Assembly (NCBI GenBank): GCA_016721845.1
Contig: JADKHK010000013.1
Location: forward strand, 843,501 to 907,500
Length of the DNA stretch: 64,000 nucleotides
Reading direction: 5' to 3'
Source: Lysobacterales bacterium
GTDB lineage: Bacteria; Pseudomonadota; Gammaproteobacteria; Xanthomonadales; Ahniellaceae
Shown: in pieces, positions 27,253 to 37,074 of the stretch
Numbering within the stretch: position 1 is the first letter of the stretch
How the letters are laid out: each line of letters opens with the position of its first letter
Translations under genes and position numbers: made by a program
Notes under the pieces: generated by a model
The model's input: the letters and a program-made list of their open reading frames with translations, nothing else
What the model was told of the DNA's origin: nothing
Databases searched by the model: none

Positions 27253-28379
27253 GTGGACGGCCCGATTTCGTCGCGCAGGCCATCGCGCCGCTGCGCAAAC
27301 TGGTGCCTTACGATCCGGGCCACGATCTGCCGGCAATCCGCCGCCAGTTCGCCGGTCGTACGCTGGCCGAGCTCGGTTCGAACGAGAACCCGTGGGGCCC
27401 GTCGCCGCGGGTGCTCGAACGCTGCGCGCAGCTCGATGCCTCGACCTTGCTGCGTTATCCCGACCCGCTCGGGTTCGATCTGCGCCGTGCGCTCGCGGCA
27501 CGGCTGGGCGTCGACGCCGACGAGATCGTGCTGGGCAATGGTTCGCATGAGTTGTTGATGCTGTTGGCGCAGGCCTTTGCCGGCCCGGGCGATCGGATCG
27601 TGTTCAGCGAATTCGGATTCGCGGTCTTTCCGATCTCGACGGCGACCGTCGGCGCGACGCCGGTGCGTGTGCCGGCGTTGCCGCTCGATCATCCGACTGC
27701 ACCGCGCGGCCATGATCTCGATGCCATTGCGGCCGCGGTGACCGAGGACACCAAGCTCGTCTTCATCGCCAATCCGAACAACCCGACCGGTACCTGGTTC
27801 TCCCGCAGGGCCTTGGCGGACTTCATGACGAAGATTCCGGCGCATGTTCCGATCGTCGTCGACGAGGCCTATCACGAATACGTGACCGATCCGGACGTGG
27901 GTTCGGCCATCGAACTGCGAGCACGCTTCCCGAACGTCATCGTCACCCGCACGTTCTCCAAGGCCTATGGTCTGGCCGGACTGCGCGTCGGTTATCTGGT
28001 CGCCGCCGCGGACGGCTGCAACGTGCTGAACCGGGTGCGCGAATCGTTCAACGTCAACGGCGTCGCGCTGGCGCTTGCGGAAGCGGCACTGGCGGACCAG
28101 GCGCATGTTGCGTCGGTGCGGGCACGCACACAGGCGCAGGTCGCGGCGCTGAGTCACGAGATTCGCGGGTTGGATCTGTTCGTGCATCCGTCGCAGACGA
28201 ACTTCGTGCTGGCCGATTTCGGCCGCGAAGCCGCGCCGATCGAGGCGAAGCTGCTGGCGCAGGGCGCCGTCGTGCGGCCGATGAAGGGCTATGGCCTGCC
28301 GACCTGTTTGCGCATCAACAACGGTACCGAAGCGGACGATACGCATCTGCTGGATTGCCTGAAGGAAGCCCTGCGATGA
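27249..28379 (+). CDS. hisC: Histidinol-phosphate/aromatic aminotransferase
   Basis: 376 residues. PLP aminotransferase of fold type I. Substrate-binding start LGSNENPWGPSP, IANPNNPTGTW, VDEAYHEY and the PLP lysine in TFSKAYGLAGLRVGY. In this operon it probably also transaminates phenylpyruvate or 4-hydroxyphenylpyruvate, as the equivalent gene does in Pseudomonas (hisC2), but that is inference. ATGA overlaps at both ends. Confidence 0.93.
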   Translation: MSGRPDFVAQAIAPLRKLVPYDPGHDLPAIRRQFAGRTLAELGSNENPWGPSPRVLERCAQLDASTLLRYPDPLGFDLRRALAARLGVDADEIVLGNGSHELLMLLAQAFAGPGDRIVFSEFGFAVFPISTATVGATPVRVPALPLDHPTAPRGHDLDAIAAAVTEDTKLVFIANPNNPTGTWFSRRALADFMTKIPAHVPIVVDEAYHEYVTDPDVGSAIELRARFPNVIVTRTFSKAYGLAGLRVGYLVAAADGCNVLNRVRESFNVNGVALALAEAALADQAHVASVRARTQAQVAALSHEIRGLDLFVHPSQTNFVLADFGREAAPIEAKLLAQGAVVRPMKGYGLPTCLRINNGTEADDTHLLDCLKEALR

Positions 28380-29698
28380 GTGGCGGCGGGTTGCAGTTCA
28401 TCACCGGTCGTGCAGCGCCGTTGCGCGGGCGGATTCGCGTACCGGGCGACAAGTCGGTGTCGCATCGCGCCATCATGTTCGCAAGCCTGGCCGATGGGGT
28501 GTCGCGCATCACCGGCTTCCTCGAAGGCGAAGACACCCGCGCGACCGCGGCCGTATTCCGCGCGCTCGGCGTACGCATCGACGCGCCGAACGACGGCGAA
28601 CGCATCGTCCATGGGGTCGGTGTCGATGGCCTGCGCAGTGCCGGGGCCACACTCGACTGCGGCAATGCCGGCACCGCGATGCGGCTGCTTGCCGGACTGC
28701 TGGCCGCACAACCGTTCGATTCGACCCTGATCGGCGACGCCTCGTTGTCGAAGCGGCCGATGCGGCGCGTGATCGAGCCGCTGGCCAGGATGGGGGCACG
28801 CATCGGAGCCGACGATGGCCTGCCGCCGCTGCGCGTCCTGGGCGGACTGCGGCTGAGTGGCATCGACTACACCTTGCCGGTCGCTTCCGCGCAGGTGAAA
28901 TCGGCGCTGCTGCTGGCCGGTTTGTATGCCGACGGCGAGACCACGGTGCGCGAGCCGCATCCGACGCGCGACTACACCGAGTCGATGCTGCGCCAGTTCG
29001 GCGTCGTCATCGACTATGCGCCCGGGCACGCGACCTTGCGCGGCGGTCAGCGCCTGCGTGCAAGCAACGTCGACGTGCCGGCCGATTTTTCCTCGGCAGC
29101 GTTCTTTCTGGTAGCCGCCAGCATCGTGCCGGGTTCCGATCTGGTGCTCGAGGCGGTCGGCATGAACCCGCGCCGCACCGGACTGCTTGCCACCTTGCGC
29201 GACATGGGTGCCGACATCGCGGTGGAACGCGAAGCGGTGCAGGGCGGTGAGGCCGTCGCCGACCTGCGCGTTCGCCATGCCCAGCTGCGCGGCATCGAGG
29301 TTCCGGTCGAGCGCGTGCCGGACATGATCGACGAATTCCCGGCCCTGTTCGTGGCCGCGGCGTTGGCCGAAGGTCCGACCGTCGTGCGCGGCGCGGCGGA
29401 ATTGCGCGTCAAGGAAAGCGATCGGCTTGCGACGATGAGCACGGCCTTGCGCAGTCTCGGGGCGCGCATCGACGAAACGCCCGATGGCGCCACGATTCAT
29501 GGCGGTGCGGCGTTGATCGGAGGCCGTGTGCACGCCCGTGGCGACCATCGCATCGCGATGAGTGCCGCCATCGCCGGACAATGCGCTTCCGCGCCGGTCG
29601 TCGTTGACGACTGCGACAATGTCGCGACGTCGTTCCCCGGTTTCGTCGAACTGGCCACGGGTATCGGCATGCAACTGGCCGCCTCGCATCCCGGGTAG
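28376..29698 (+). CDS. aroA: 5-enolpyruvylshikimate-3-phosphate synthase
   Basis: 440 residues. Condenses shikimate-3-phosphate and phosphoenolpyruvate on the way to chorismate. Hallmarks are PGDKSVSHRAIMFASLADG near the N-terminus, NAGTAMRLL, DASLSKRPMRRVIEPL and RVKESDRLATM near the C-terminus. The first ATG (28376) overlaps the hisC stop. In many relatives cmk follows; here the operon ends at a 70-base gap before a DUF2189 gene. Confidence 0.97.
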   Translation: MSGGGLQFITGRAAPLRGRIRVPGDKSVSHRAIMFASLADGVSRITGFLEGEDTRATAAVFRALGVRIDAPNDGERIVHGVGVDGLRSAGATLDCGNAGTAMRLLAGLLAAQPFDSTLIGDASLSKRPMRRVIEPLARMGARIGADDGLPPLRVLGGLRLSGIDYTLPVASAQVKSALLLAGLYADGETTVREPHPTRDYTESMLRQFGVVIDYAPGHATLRGGQRLRASNVDVPADFSSAAFFLVAASIVPGSDLVLEAVGMNPRRTGLLATLRDMGADIAVEREAVQGGEAVADLRVRHAQLRGIEVPVERVPDMIDEFPALFVAAALAEGPTVVRGAAELRVKESDRLATMSTALRSLGARIDETPDGATIHGGAALIGGRVHARGDHRIAMSAAIAGQCASAPVVVDDCDNVATSFPGFVELATGIGMQLAASHPG

Positions 29699-29768
29699 AT
29701 ATTGCCGTCGTCATGCATTCGACCTCGGTTATGCTGATCGTGAGGTCAGCGGAGAACAGGGAACGGCA

Positions 29769-30548
29769 ATGGACGACGCGAACGAGCCGAACCCGGTGCC
29801 GCAGGCACCGCGCCCCTTCGTGATTCCTTGCCGTGACTTGACGTTCGAGGCACCGTGGCGCTGGCTTCGGCTGGGCTGGCGGGATCTGCGTCGAACGCCG
29901 GCCCTCAGTGCCATGTTCGGTGTCGTGATCGTGCTGGTCAGTGCCGCGATCTCGTGGCTGGCCTGGTCACTCGGGCGTTTCGCCTTGCTCGCCACGCTGC
30001 TGTCCGGGTTCGTTTACGTCGCGCCACTGATCGGGGTCGGCTTGTACTCGGTCAGTCGCGGGCTGCTGGCCCATCGCACCCCGAAGCTCGCCGATTCGTT
30101 CGTGATCGCGCGGCGCGTGCTTGGACATGCCGGCGTCTTCGCGCTGATCCAGATCGTCATCGTGCTGATCTGGTCGCGCTCGGGCATGATGATCACCGCA
30201 TTCATCCCGGTGCAGGCAGGCGACACCGGGGCCCTGGCCGAATTCCTGCTGATCGGTTCGGCGGTCGGATCGATCTTCGCCGCCATCACCTTTGCCGTGA
30301 CGGCGTTTTCCCTGCCGATGATCGCCGACCGCGACGTCGACATGGTCACCGCCTGCATCTCCAGCATCCATGCCGTGCTGCGCAACAAGTGGGTGCTGGC
30401 GGAATGGGCCGCGATCATCTGCGCATTGACCGCACTCGGTTTTGCCACCGCGCTGATCGGCCTTGGTCTGGTCATGCCCTGGCTGGCGTACGCGACCTTT
30501 CACGCCTATCGCGACACGATCGATGCGTCGGACTGGCCGCTGGTCTGA
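29769..30548 (+). CDS. DUF2189 integral membrane protein
   Basis: 259 residues with six predicted membrane helices. The N-terminal cytoplasmic part IPCRDLTFEAPWRWLRLGWRD and the later FAVTAFSLPMIADRDVD segment match the DUF2189 family, whose role is unknown. The start at 29769 follows CAGGGAA. It sits 70 bases after aroA on the same strand and could be an operon tail. Confidence 0.82.
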   Translation: MDDANEPNPVPQAPRPFVIPCRDLTFEAPWRWLRLGWRDLRRTPALSAMFGVVIVLVSAAISWLAWSLGRFALLATLLSGFVYVAPLIGVGLYSVSRGLLAHRTPKLADSFVIARRVLGHAGVFALIQIVIVLIWSRSGMMITAFIPVQAGDTGALAEFLLIGSAVGSIFAAITFAVTAFSLPMIADRDVDMVTACISSIHAVLRNKWVLAEWAAIICALTALGFATALIGLGLVMPWLAYATFHAYRDTIDASDWPLV

Positions 30549-30639
30549 GCAGTTCGGATGGAACAGTCTGCCACTGCTCGGCGTGCGCGCCGCGGCGCGC
30601 CCTTGAGTAGACTCGACGGTGTTCGATTCCGGAGGTTGG

Positions 30640-33504
30640 ATGCTTCGTCTGTGGCGATGTGCGATGTGGGTACTGGTCCTGCTGGTCGCCGGTGCGGCCG
30701 ACGTCCGGGCCCAGCAGCCGCTGCTCTCGCAATTCCGCCCGGACCTGCGCGTCTATCCGCAATTCTTCACGCTGGCGCAGGGCGCCGACGGCGATCTCTA
30801 CATCGGCGGCATCGATGGCGTGTTGCGTTACGACGGCGGTCGCTGGCATTGGCTGCCGATGCCCCGACCCGGTGCCGTGCGCGCACTTGCGGTGGACACC
30901 GAACGTCGCGTGTGGACGGGCGGCACTGACAGTTTCGGCTATATCGAACGCAACGGCAGCGGTGACGAGCACTACGTCGATCTCTCCGCGCTGTTCGCGG
31001 CCGATCTTCAAGGGCGCCGCTTCGCGGATGTCTGGCGTGTGCTGCTCGTGGGCGACGAAGTTTGGTTCCAGGCCCTGCATGATGTGTTCGTGGTGTCGCG
31101 TGCCGGCGAACGGCTTGGCTACTGGCATCACGACGGCCGCTTCGGCGCCATTGCCGACGTCGACGGCACCGTGTGGATGCAATGGCGCGGGCAGGGCTTG
31201 AAGCAACGCCGCGGCGACGGCTTCGAGATGCTGCCCGGCGGCGAACAGTTTGCGACCGCGCTGATCTACAACCTGTTTCCGCGCGGCGATGGTCGCGTGC
31301 TGGTGCACGATGTCGCGCCTTCGCTATGGCAATGGGAGGCCGGTCGTTTCGTTGACCTGACCACGCCGGAATTGGCCGCAAGCCTGACGCAGAGTGGCCT
31401 CGGCACGATGGTGGATGCCGGCCACGTCGTGCTGGCCGGCGCTGATGGCCAGGTCCGCGTCGTCGATGTCGACCGCCGCAGCGTCGAGCGGGTGCGGGTG
31501 AGCAGCAACTATCTCGCCGACGTAATGCAGGCGTCGGACGGCAGCCTGCTGGTCCTCGATATTTCCGGCGTGTCGCGGATGGATTGGCCGCCGCGCTGGC
31601 GCAGCCATGTCGAGTCCGCGGCTGCGATCAACGGCGTGTACACCTTGAACGACATCGATGGCGCGCTCTACGCCAGCACCTGGAACGGGGCCTTTCGCGC
31701 CACGTTGGGCGTGAAAGGCCTCGAGGTCGAACCCTTGAAGCTCACTCATCACGAGGCGTGGGCGTTCCATCGGCATGACGGGCAACTGCTGCTGGCGGAT
31801 TCGCGGCAACTGTCGATCGTCGCGGAGGGCAGGGCACGTGCGGTGTCCGGTGACGACCTGTACCCACGGCAGTTCCTGGATGACCCCGTGGATGCGACGC
31901 TGCTCTGGCTCGGCACCGAACACGGGCCGGCCCTGATGCAGCGGGACGGCGACGGATACCGGCTGCGTCATCGCGATTTCTCCCTGGGCTGGCTGATCAA
32001 CAGTCTGGTCGCCTTCGATGGTGCGATCTGGGTCGGCAGTGGCGAGCGGGGTGCACATCGCCTCGCACGTGCCGGCCTCGATGCCGATGCATTCGCGTTC
32101 CAGCCCGTCCGCAACGACATTGGGTTGCCAGCCGGTGCCGCGGAACCGGTACAGTTTTCGCTGTACGGCGGCCACTTGTACGCCAGTCTGCGCGAGGGCC
32201 TGTTCCGCTATGCGGATGGTCGCTTCCATGCCGACGATGTGTCCGGACTGGACGCCCTGCTCGACGAAGGTGAGCTGGTCAGTTTCCGCGAAGCGCCGGA
32301 TGGCGGCGGCTGGGCGTTCAGCTATCACAGCGTCTATCGACGCGGCGGCGACGGTCGGTGGTCGCTGTCCCTGCTCGGCGGGCTGCATACGGGGGCGATC
32401 TACGACCTGCTGCCGCGTGCCGGCGGCGAAGCCTGGATCGGCGCCGAAACCGGATTGCTGCAACATCGCGATGCCGAAGTGCCGCTGCCCGCGCCAGCCA
32501 CGCGCCCGGTGCAGCCGCGGATCGCCGCGGCGCGCGTGCTTCGTGCGGCGGGACATTCAACGTCCTTGCCCTTGAACGAACCGGCAGTGCTGCAACTGGA
32601 CGGCGGCAGTCTGGAATTCGAATTCGCCTATCCGCGGCTGGATGGCGTGGGGGTCAGCGAGTTCCAGTTTTCGATCGACCCGGCCGGACGCGAATGGTCG
32701 CCGTGGCGCAATCGCGCCAGCGCCGCGTTCTTCGCGTTGCCGCCGGGCGACTACCGCCTGCGCCTGCGGGCACGCAGCCGCTATGGCGCGGCGGTAGAAG
32801 CCGATCCGTTTGCCTTCACCCTGGTGCCGCGCTGGTATCAGCGCGCATGGTTCTGGCCGCTGCTGGTGTTCACGGTCGGCGGCGTGGTCGCCCTGGCGCT
32901 GATCCAGCGGCAACGCCGCAAGGTACGCAGCCTGCGCGAACTGAACCGGCAACTCGATGCGCTGGTGCACGCCCGCACCCAGGAACTGGAACTGGCCAAT
33001 GTGCAACTGCGCAGCCTTGCCGACAGTGACGGCTTGACGGGGTTGTCGAATCGTCGGCACTTCGATCTGGTGTTCGGCCAGTTGATGCAGCGCGCGAGCG
33101 AGCGCAACGAACCCGTCAGCCTGCTGCTGCTCGATGTCGATCACTTCAAGCATTACAACGATCATCATGGCCACCAGGCCGGCGACGACATCCTGCGCAC
33201 CCTGGCACTGGCGATGCGCGAATCGGTGCGGCCCGACACCCTGGTCGCACGTTACGGCGGTGAGGAATTCGCGGTGCTGGCGCCGCATTGCGATGCCGCG
33301 CAGGCGCATGAAATCGCTCAGCGCATCCGCACCCGACTGGCGACGCGGCTCGGCGGTGTCACGGTCAGCATCGGCATCGCCACACGGGTCGGCGCTTCAG
33401 GGGAAGACGGCGGCGTGCTCATCGCGCGCGCCGATGCGGCCTTGTATCGCGCCAAGCACAACGGTCGGGACCGCATCGAGACCGACTCGGCGGCACTTGC
33501 GTGA
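30640..33504 (+). CDS. Propeller-sensor diguanylate cyclase
   Basis: 954 residues. After a signal peptide (to about 24), a long two-component-regulator propeller region (about 30-620) carries repeats such as DGDLYIGGIDGVLRYDGG; then a Y_Y_Y-type beta domain (about 640-740), one membrane helix (about 748-770), a short coiled coil and a GGDEF domain (about 800-954) with active-site GGEEF. The enzyme makes c-di-GMP in response to a periplasmic signal. The usual RxxD inhibitory site is not in place before the active site (RPDT instead). Start at 30640 behind GGAGG. Confidence 0.9.
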   Translation: MLRLWRCAMWVLVLLVAGAADVRAQQPLLSQFRPDLRVYPQFFTLAQGADGDLYIGGIDGVLRYDGGRWHWLPMPRPGAVRALAVDTERRVWTGGTDSFGYIERNGSGDEHYVDLSALFAADLQGRRFADVWRVLLVGDEVWFQALHDVFVVSRAGERLGYWHHDGRFGAIADVDGTVWMQWRGQGLKQRRGDGFEMLPGGEQFATALIYNLFPRGDGRVLVHDVAPSLWQWEAGRFVDLTTPELAASLTQSGLGTMVDAGHVVLAGADGQVRVVDVDRRSVERVRVSSNYLADVMQASDGSLLVLDISGVSRMDWPPRWRSHVESAAAINGVYTLNDIDGALYASTWNGAFRATLGVKGLEVEPLKLTHHEAWAFHRHDGQLLLADSRQLSIVAEGRARAVSGDDLYPRQFLDDPVDATLLWLGTEHGPALMQRDGDGYRLRHRDFSLGWLINSLVAFDGAIWVGSGERGAHRLARAGLDADAFAFQPVRNDIGLPAGAAEPVQFSLYGGHLYASLREGLFRYADGRFHADDVSGLDALLDEGELVSFREAPDGGGWAFSYHSVYRRGGDGRWSLSLLGGLHTGAIYDLLPRAGGEAWIGAETGLLQHRDAEVPLPAPATRPVQPRIAAARVLRAAGHSTSLPLNEPAVLQLDGGSLEFEFAYPRLDGVGVSEFQFSIDPAGREWSPWRNRASAAFFALPPGDYRLRLRARSRYGAAVEADPFAFTLVPRWYQRAWFWPLLVFTVGGVVALALIQRQRRKVRSLRELNRQLDALVHARTQELELANVQLRSLADSDGLTGLSNRRHFDLVFGQLMQRASERNEPVSLLLLDVDHFKHYNDHHGHQAGDDILRTLALAMRESVRPDTLVARYGGEEFAVLAPHCDAAQAHEIAQRIRTRLATRLGGVTVSIGIATRVGASGEDGGVLIARADAALYRAKHNGRDRIETDSAALA

Positions 33505-33507
33505 GCG

Positions 33508-34395
33508 TCAGTTCGACTTCTGGCTGAAGGCGACGCTGCCAAGAATCAAGGTTGCGGCGACTGCCATCGGCAACGTCAGCGGCTCGCCCAACAACAGCCA
33601 GGCCCAGGCCACCGCGAACAGCGGCACCAGGTAGGTCACGGTCACCGCGCGCGCCGCACCGATGCGAACGATCAGCCGATAGTAGATCGCATAGGCCGCA
33701 CCGGTGCAGAGCGCACCCAGCGCCAGCGTCGACAGCCAGGCCTTGGTCGACGGCACGACCTCCGGCCAATGACTGATCGCGAACGGCAGCAGTTCCAGGC
33801 TGGCGCAACTCAGGGTGACGGCAGCGACGGCGATCGGGGGCATGCCCACCAGTTGCTTGCGCACCAGGTTTGCGCCGATGCCATACAGCAGCGCGGCTCC
33901 GGTGCCTGCCGCGACCGCCAGTCCGATGCTGGCGCCCGCGGTCTTGGCGCTGGCCAGCACGATCACTCCGGCGAAACCCGCCAGCAAGGCGACCGCGCGA
34001 CGAATGCCGATCTTCTCGCCGAAAAATAGAAAAGCGATCAGGGCCGTGAACAGCACCGCCATGCTGTTGCAGATCGCCCCGATGCCGGCCGGCGCGCGTT
34101 GCGCCGCGTAGGCGAACAAGGCAAAGGGCACCGCCGAATTGATCGCGCCCAGCAGCGCCAGCATCGGCCAGACCCGCGCCGGGAAACTGTGCCGCGCACG
34201 CCACAGGAACGGCAGCAACACGGCAGCGCCGAGCGCCAGTCGCAGTTCGGCCAGCGCCAAGGCACCGAATTCCGGCGCTGCGACGCGCTGGAACATGAAG
34301 CTCGCGCCCCAGATCGCGCCAAGCAGGGTCAATTCGAACAGGCTCAGCCAGTCGCGGGCAGGCGCATCCAGGGCACGGGCAGTCGTCGCATTCAT
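33508..34395 (-). CDS. DMT/EamA family transporter
   Basis: 295 residues, ten predicted membrane helices in two EamA repeats (GAIWGASFMFQRVAAPEFG in the first, GALCTGAAYAIYYRLIVRIG in the second). Members export metabolites or drugs in exchange for protons; the substrate is unknown. Divergent from a LysR regulator across about 105 bases, an arrangement that often means the regulator controls it. Confidence 0.88.
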   Translation of the reverse strand: MNATTARALDAPARDWLSLFELTLLGAIWGASFMFQRVAAPEFGALALAELRLALGAAVLLPFLWRARHSFPARVWPMLALLGAINSAVPFALFAYAAQRAPAGIGAICNSMAVLFTALIAFLFFGEKIGIRRAVALLAGFAGVIVLASAKTAGASIGLAVAAGTGAALLYGIGANLVRKQLVGMPPIAVAAVTLSCASLELLPFAISHWPEVVPSTKAWLSTLALGALCTGAAYAIYYRLIVRIGAARAVTVTYLVPLFAVAWAWLLLGEPLTLPMAVAATLILGSVAFSQKSN

Positions 34396-34499
34396 CTCGT
34401 CACGAAATCAAGTTGGGGCTGGACTGCATTGTCGCGATTGCTGCATGCACCGCAAACGCGTACTTTCGTGGTCAGACACGAATCAAATTTGAGGCTGGC
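34396..34499. promoter_or_regulatory. Divergent LysR/DMT control region
   Basis: 104 bases between the two start codons. LysR proteins usually bind T-N11-A sites here; the AT-rich stretch ATCAAATTTGA at 34484-34494 is a candidate. No clear -10/-35 pair can be fixed by eye. Confidence 0.4.
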
Positions 34500-35378
34500 A
34501 TGACGCAACGCACGGAGTTTCTTTCGGCACTGGCAGCGTTCGAATCGGCCGCAAGGCACCAGAACTTCGCGCGCGCCGGCTCCGAATTGCACCTCACCGC
34601 CAGCGCCGTCAGCCATCACGTGCGCAAGCTCGAAGCGCGCCTTGGCGTCGCGCTGTTCCAGCGGCATGCGCGCGGCGTGTCCTTGACCGCAGAAGGGCGC
34701 CGGCTCGCCGATTCCGCCAGCAGCGCGATGGCCGACATGGAAGGTGTGGCTGCGGCACTGGCCAGCACGCCGGGTGAGCGCGAACGCGTACGCATCAGCA
34801 CCTTGCACTCGTTGACCTATGCCTGGCTGATGCCGCGCCTGCCGGACTTTGCCCGGCGCCATCCGGAGGTGCGACTCGGCATCGATACCGAAATCGGGCT
34901 CACGCGCTTCGACGACGGCGGTGCCGACCTCGCGATCCGCCATGGTCCGGGCCATTGGCCCGGCCTGACGGCACACCATCTGATGGACGACGCGCTATTC
35001 CCGGTTGCGTCGCCCGCGTTCCTCGCCCGGCATCCGCTGTCGGATGCGGCGGGCATCGCAGCCCTGCCATTGATTCACGATCTCGCACGACAGGGTTGGC
35101 ATGACTGGTTCCGGGCCGCGGGGGTGGCGCTCGCCCGGATCGACGAGCGCTTCGTGTTCAGCGACAGCACCGACGCGCTGGAAGCGGCAGCGCAAGGCCT
35201 AGGGGTCGCATTGGCGCGCAAAAAGATCGTCGCTCCCGATCTCGCCGCCGGTCGCCTGATCGCGCTGGTCGGTCCACGCTTGCCGACGCGCTGGCAGTAC
35301 TACGTCGTCTATCCGGCCCATCGCCGCCTGCGGCCGCCGGCGCAACAGTTCGTCGACTGGCTGCTTACACAGCGCTGA
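34500..35378 (+). CDS. LysR family regulator (GcvA-like)
   Basis: 292 residues. N-terminal winged helix with AALAAFESAARHQNFARAG-like start and LTASAVSHHVRKLEARLG recognition helix, then a periplasmic-binding-fold effector domain (about 95-290). The variant SAVSHHVRKLE is typical of the GcvA/AmpR branch. It is likely to regulate the divergent DMT transporter. The start at 34500 follows TTGAGG. Confidence 0.88.
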   Translation: MTQRTEFLSALAAFESAARHQNFARAGSELHLTASAVSHHVRKLEARLGVALFQRHARGVSLTAEGRRLADSASSAMADMEGVAAALASTPGERERVRISTLHSLTYAWLMPRLPDFARRHPEVRLGIDTEIGLTRFDDGGADLAIRHGPGHWPGLTAHHLMDDALFPVASPAFLARHPLSDAAGIAALPLIHDLARQGWHDWFRAAGVALARIDERFVFSDSTDALEAAAQGLGVALARKKIVAPDLAAGRLIALVGPRLPTRWQYYVVYPAHRRLRPPAQQFVDWLLTQR

Positions 35379-36446
35379 TCATGGCAAGTGCTCGGCCGCC
35401 ACGACGCGATTGCGACCGCCACGCTTGGCCGCGTAAAGGGCCGAATCGGCTCGGCCAACCAAAGTCGCCGGCGCCGTATCGGCGGTGGCGTCGCGCATGG
35501 CGACACCGATACTGAGCGTGACTCGCCCTGGCGCGCTGTGTGCGTGCGGAAGCGCGCGCGCCTCGACCGCGATACGCAGGCGTTCCGCCAGCATCATGGC
35601 GTCGGCGATCGTGCTGCCGGCGAGCACCACCGCAAATTCCTCGCCGCCGTAACGGGCCAGCGTCGCGTCGGTCGTGCCGATCGATTCGGCCAGGGCCGCA
35701 GCGACTTCGCGCAGGCACTGATCGCCGGCGAGATGGCCATAGCCATCGTTGTAGGACTTGAAGTGATCGATATCGATCATCAGCAGCGCGGTGCGCAGGT
35801 CCGATACTTGCGCGGCCGACCAGGCCTCGCTGAGCGCGGCATCGAAACGGCGACGGTTGGCGATACCGGTCAGGCCGTCCCGTTGCGCCTGCTGTTCCAT
35901 CACGCGATAAGCGTCGCGAAGTTGCGCGTTCGCGGTTTCCAGCCGTTGCAGCAGGTCGGCGGCATGCAGGGCGCCGCTGATCTGCGCCGCCACGGTCTCA
36001 AGCAGGTCGCGCTGGCCGCGGAAGGCGTCGAGTCGCAAGCTCTCGACATTCAGCGCCGCCAGCACCCGACCATCATGGATGATCGGCACGCACAATTCCG
36101 AACGTGTGCCGCCGAGGGTGTCGATCACCAGCGGATGCCCGCGCGTATCCGGAATGTCGACGGTTTCGCCGCTCACCGCGACATGCCCGACCACGCCGGA
36201 ACCGAGCGCGCGGCGGTAACCAACCTGGACGTCACTGTCGATCGATGCGTGCACGGCATCGCAGACGAATTCGCCGCGCTGATGATCGATGCCGGCAAAG
36301 GCGATGAATTCCCAGCCGAACTCGGCGTTCAATGCGTCGACAATGCGCTGAAGCATCGGCCGCAAGGCCATGTCCTGAAGGGCAATGCGCGAGATCCGGT
36401 TGAGCGCGGCAAGCTGTCGCAGCACTTCTTCGGCGGAAGCACTCAT
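35379..36446 (-). CDS. GAF-GGDEF diguanylate cyclase
   Basis: 355 residues. GAF domain at about 25-165 (LCVPIIHDGRVLAALNVES), short coiled coil, GGDEF domain at about 195-350 with DGLTGIANRRRFD and GGEEF. Cytoplasmic and soluble. No RxxD inhibitory site stands before the active site. It overlaps the upstream DUF6498 gene by ATGA, so the two are translated together. It converges end to end with the LysR gene. Confidence 0.92.
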   Translation of the reverse strand: MSASAEEVLRQLAALNRISRIALQDMALRPMLQRIVDALNAEFGWEFIAFAGIDHQRGEFVCDAVHASIDSDVQVGYRRALGSGVVGHVAVSGETVDIPDTRGHPLVIDTLGGTRSELCVPIIHDGRVLAALNVESLRLDAFRGQRDLLETVAAQISGALHAADLLQRLETANAQLRDAYRVMEQQAQRDGLTGIANRRRFDAALSEAWSAAQVSDLRTALLMIDIDHFKSYNDGYGHLAGDQCLREVAAALAESIGTTDATLARYGGEEFAVVLAGSTIADAMMLAERLRIAVEARALPHAHSAPGRVTLSIGVAMRDATADTAPATLVGRADSALYAAKRGGRNRVVAAEHLP

Positions 36447-37018
36447 GACCCCGCCTTGGTCGCGAACCGCCGCCACAGGAATGCAGCCGTCAATTCGACC
36501 CCGAGCTTGATCAACCCGAACAGTTTCAGGATCGCTTGCGGCGACTGCGCCGACAGGGCCAGCCAGCCGCCACCGATGACGATCGCATGCAACACCAGCA
36601 CGCGCGCGTAGGGCTCGGCCATCAATCGTCCCGGCGTGGTGCGCGTCCAGCCCTGGCTTGCCCGCCAATCGACGCGATACCCCCATGAATGAATGGCCGC
36701 AATGACCAGTGCCGACAGCCACCAGGCCTGTCCCTGTTGCCAGAGTCCGCCCATCACCAGACCGAAGAACACCAGCACCAGCAGTCCGTGCACGGCCGTG
36801 AAGATGCCGTAGTGCAGCGCGAAGAAACTGCTCAGTGCGAACGCTTCGCGCGGGCTATCGGCATGGGCCTCGGCATCGCGCAGTTTCCGGAACTGGACGA
36901 TGCCCGTACACAGGTTTTCGAACCAGTACAGACCCAGCACGGCGAACACGTCCCACCAGCCGAGCCAGATCGGCACCAGGGTCGCGAGATTCCAGAGCAG
37001 GATCAGCACGTAGGCCAT
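36443..37018 (-). CDS. DUF6498-type membrane protein
   Basis: 191 residues with about five membrane helices. The N-terminal LLWNLATLVPIWLGWWDVF and YWFENLCTGIVQFRK segments match the DUF6498 family of unknown function. Translationally coupled to the GAF-GGDEF cyclase, so a membrane input to c-di-GMP signalling is conceivable. Divergent from the NCS2 permease. Confidence 0.78.
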   Translation of the reverse strand: MAYVLILLWNLATLVPIWLGWWDVFAVLGLYWFENLCTGIVQFRKLRDAEAHADSPREAFALSSFFALHYGIFTAVHGLLVLVFFGLVMGGLWQQGQAWWLSALVIAAIHSWGYRVDWRASQGWTRTTPGRLMAEPYARVLVLHAIVIGGGWLALSAQSPQAILKLFGLIKLGVELTAAFLWRRFATKAGS

Positions 37019-37074
37019 GCCCGATCGTAGCGAACCCGCTTAGTATCCGCAGTCAGGCTGATCGGGAAGGGCAC

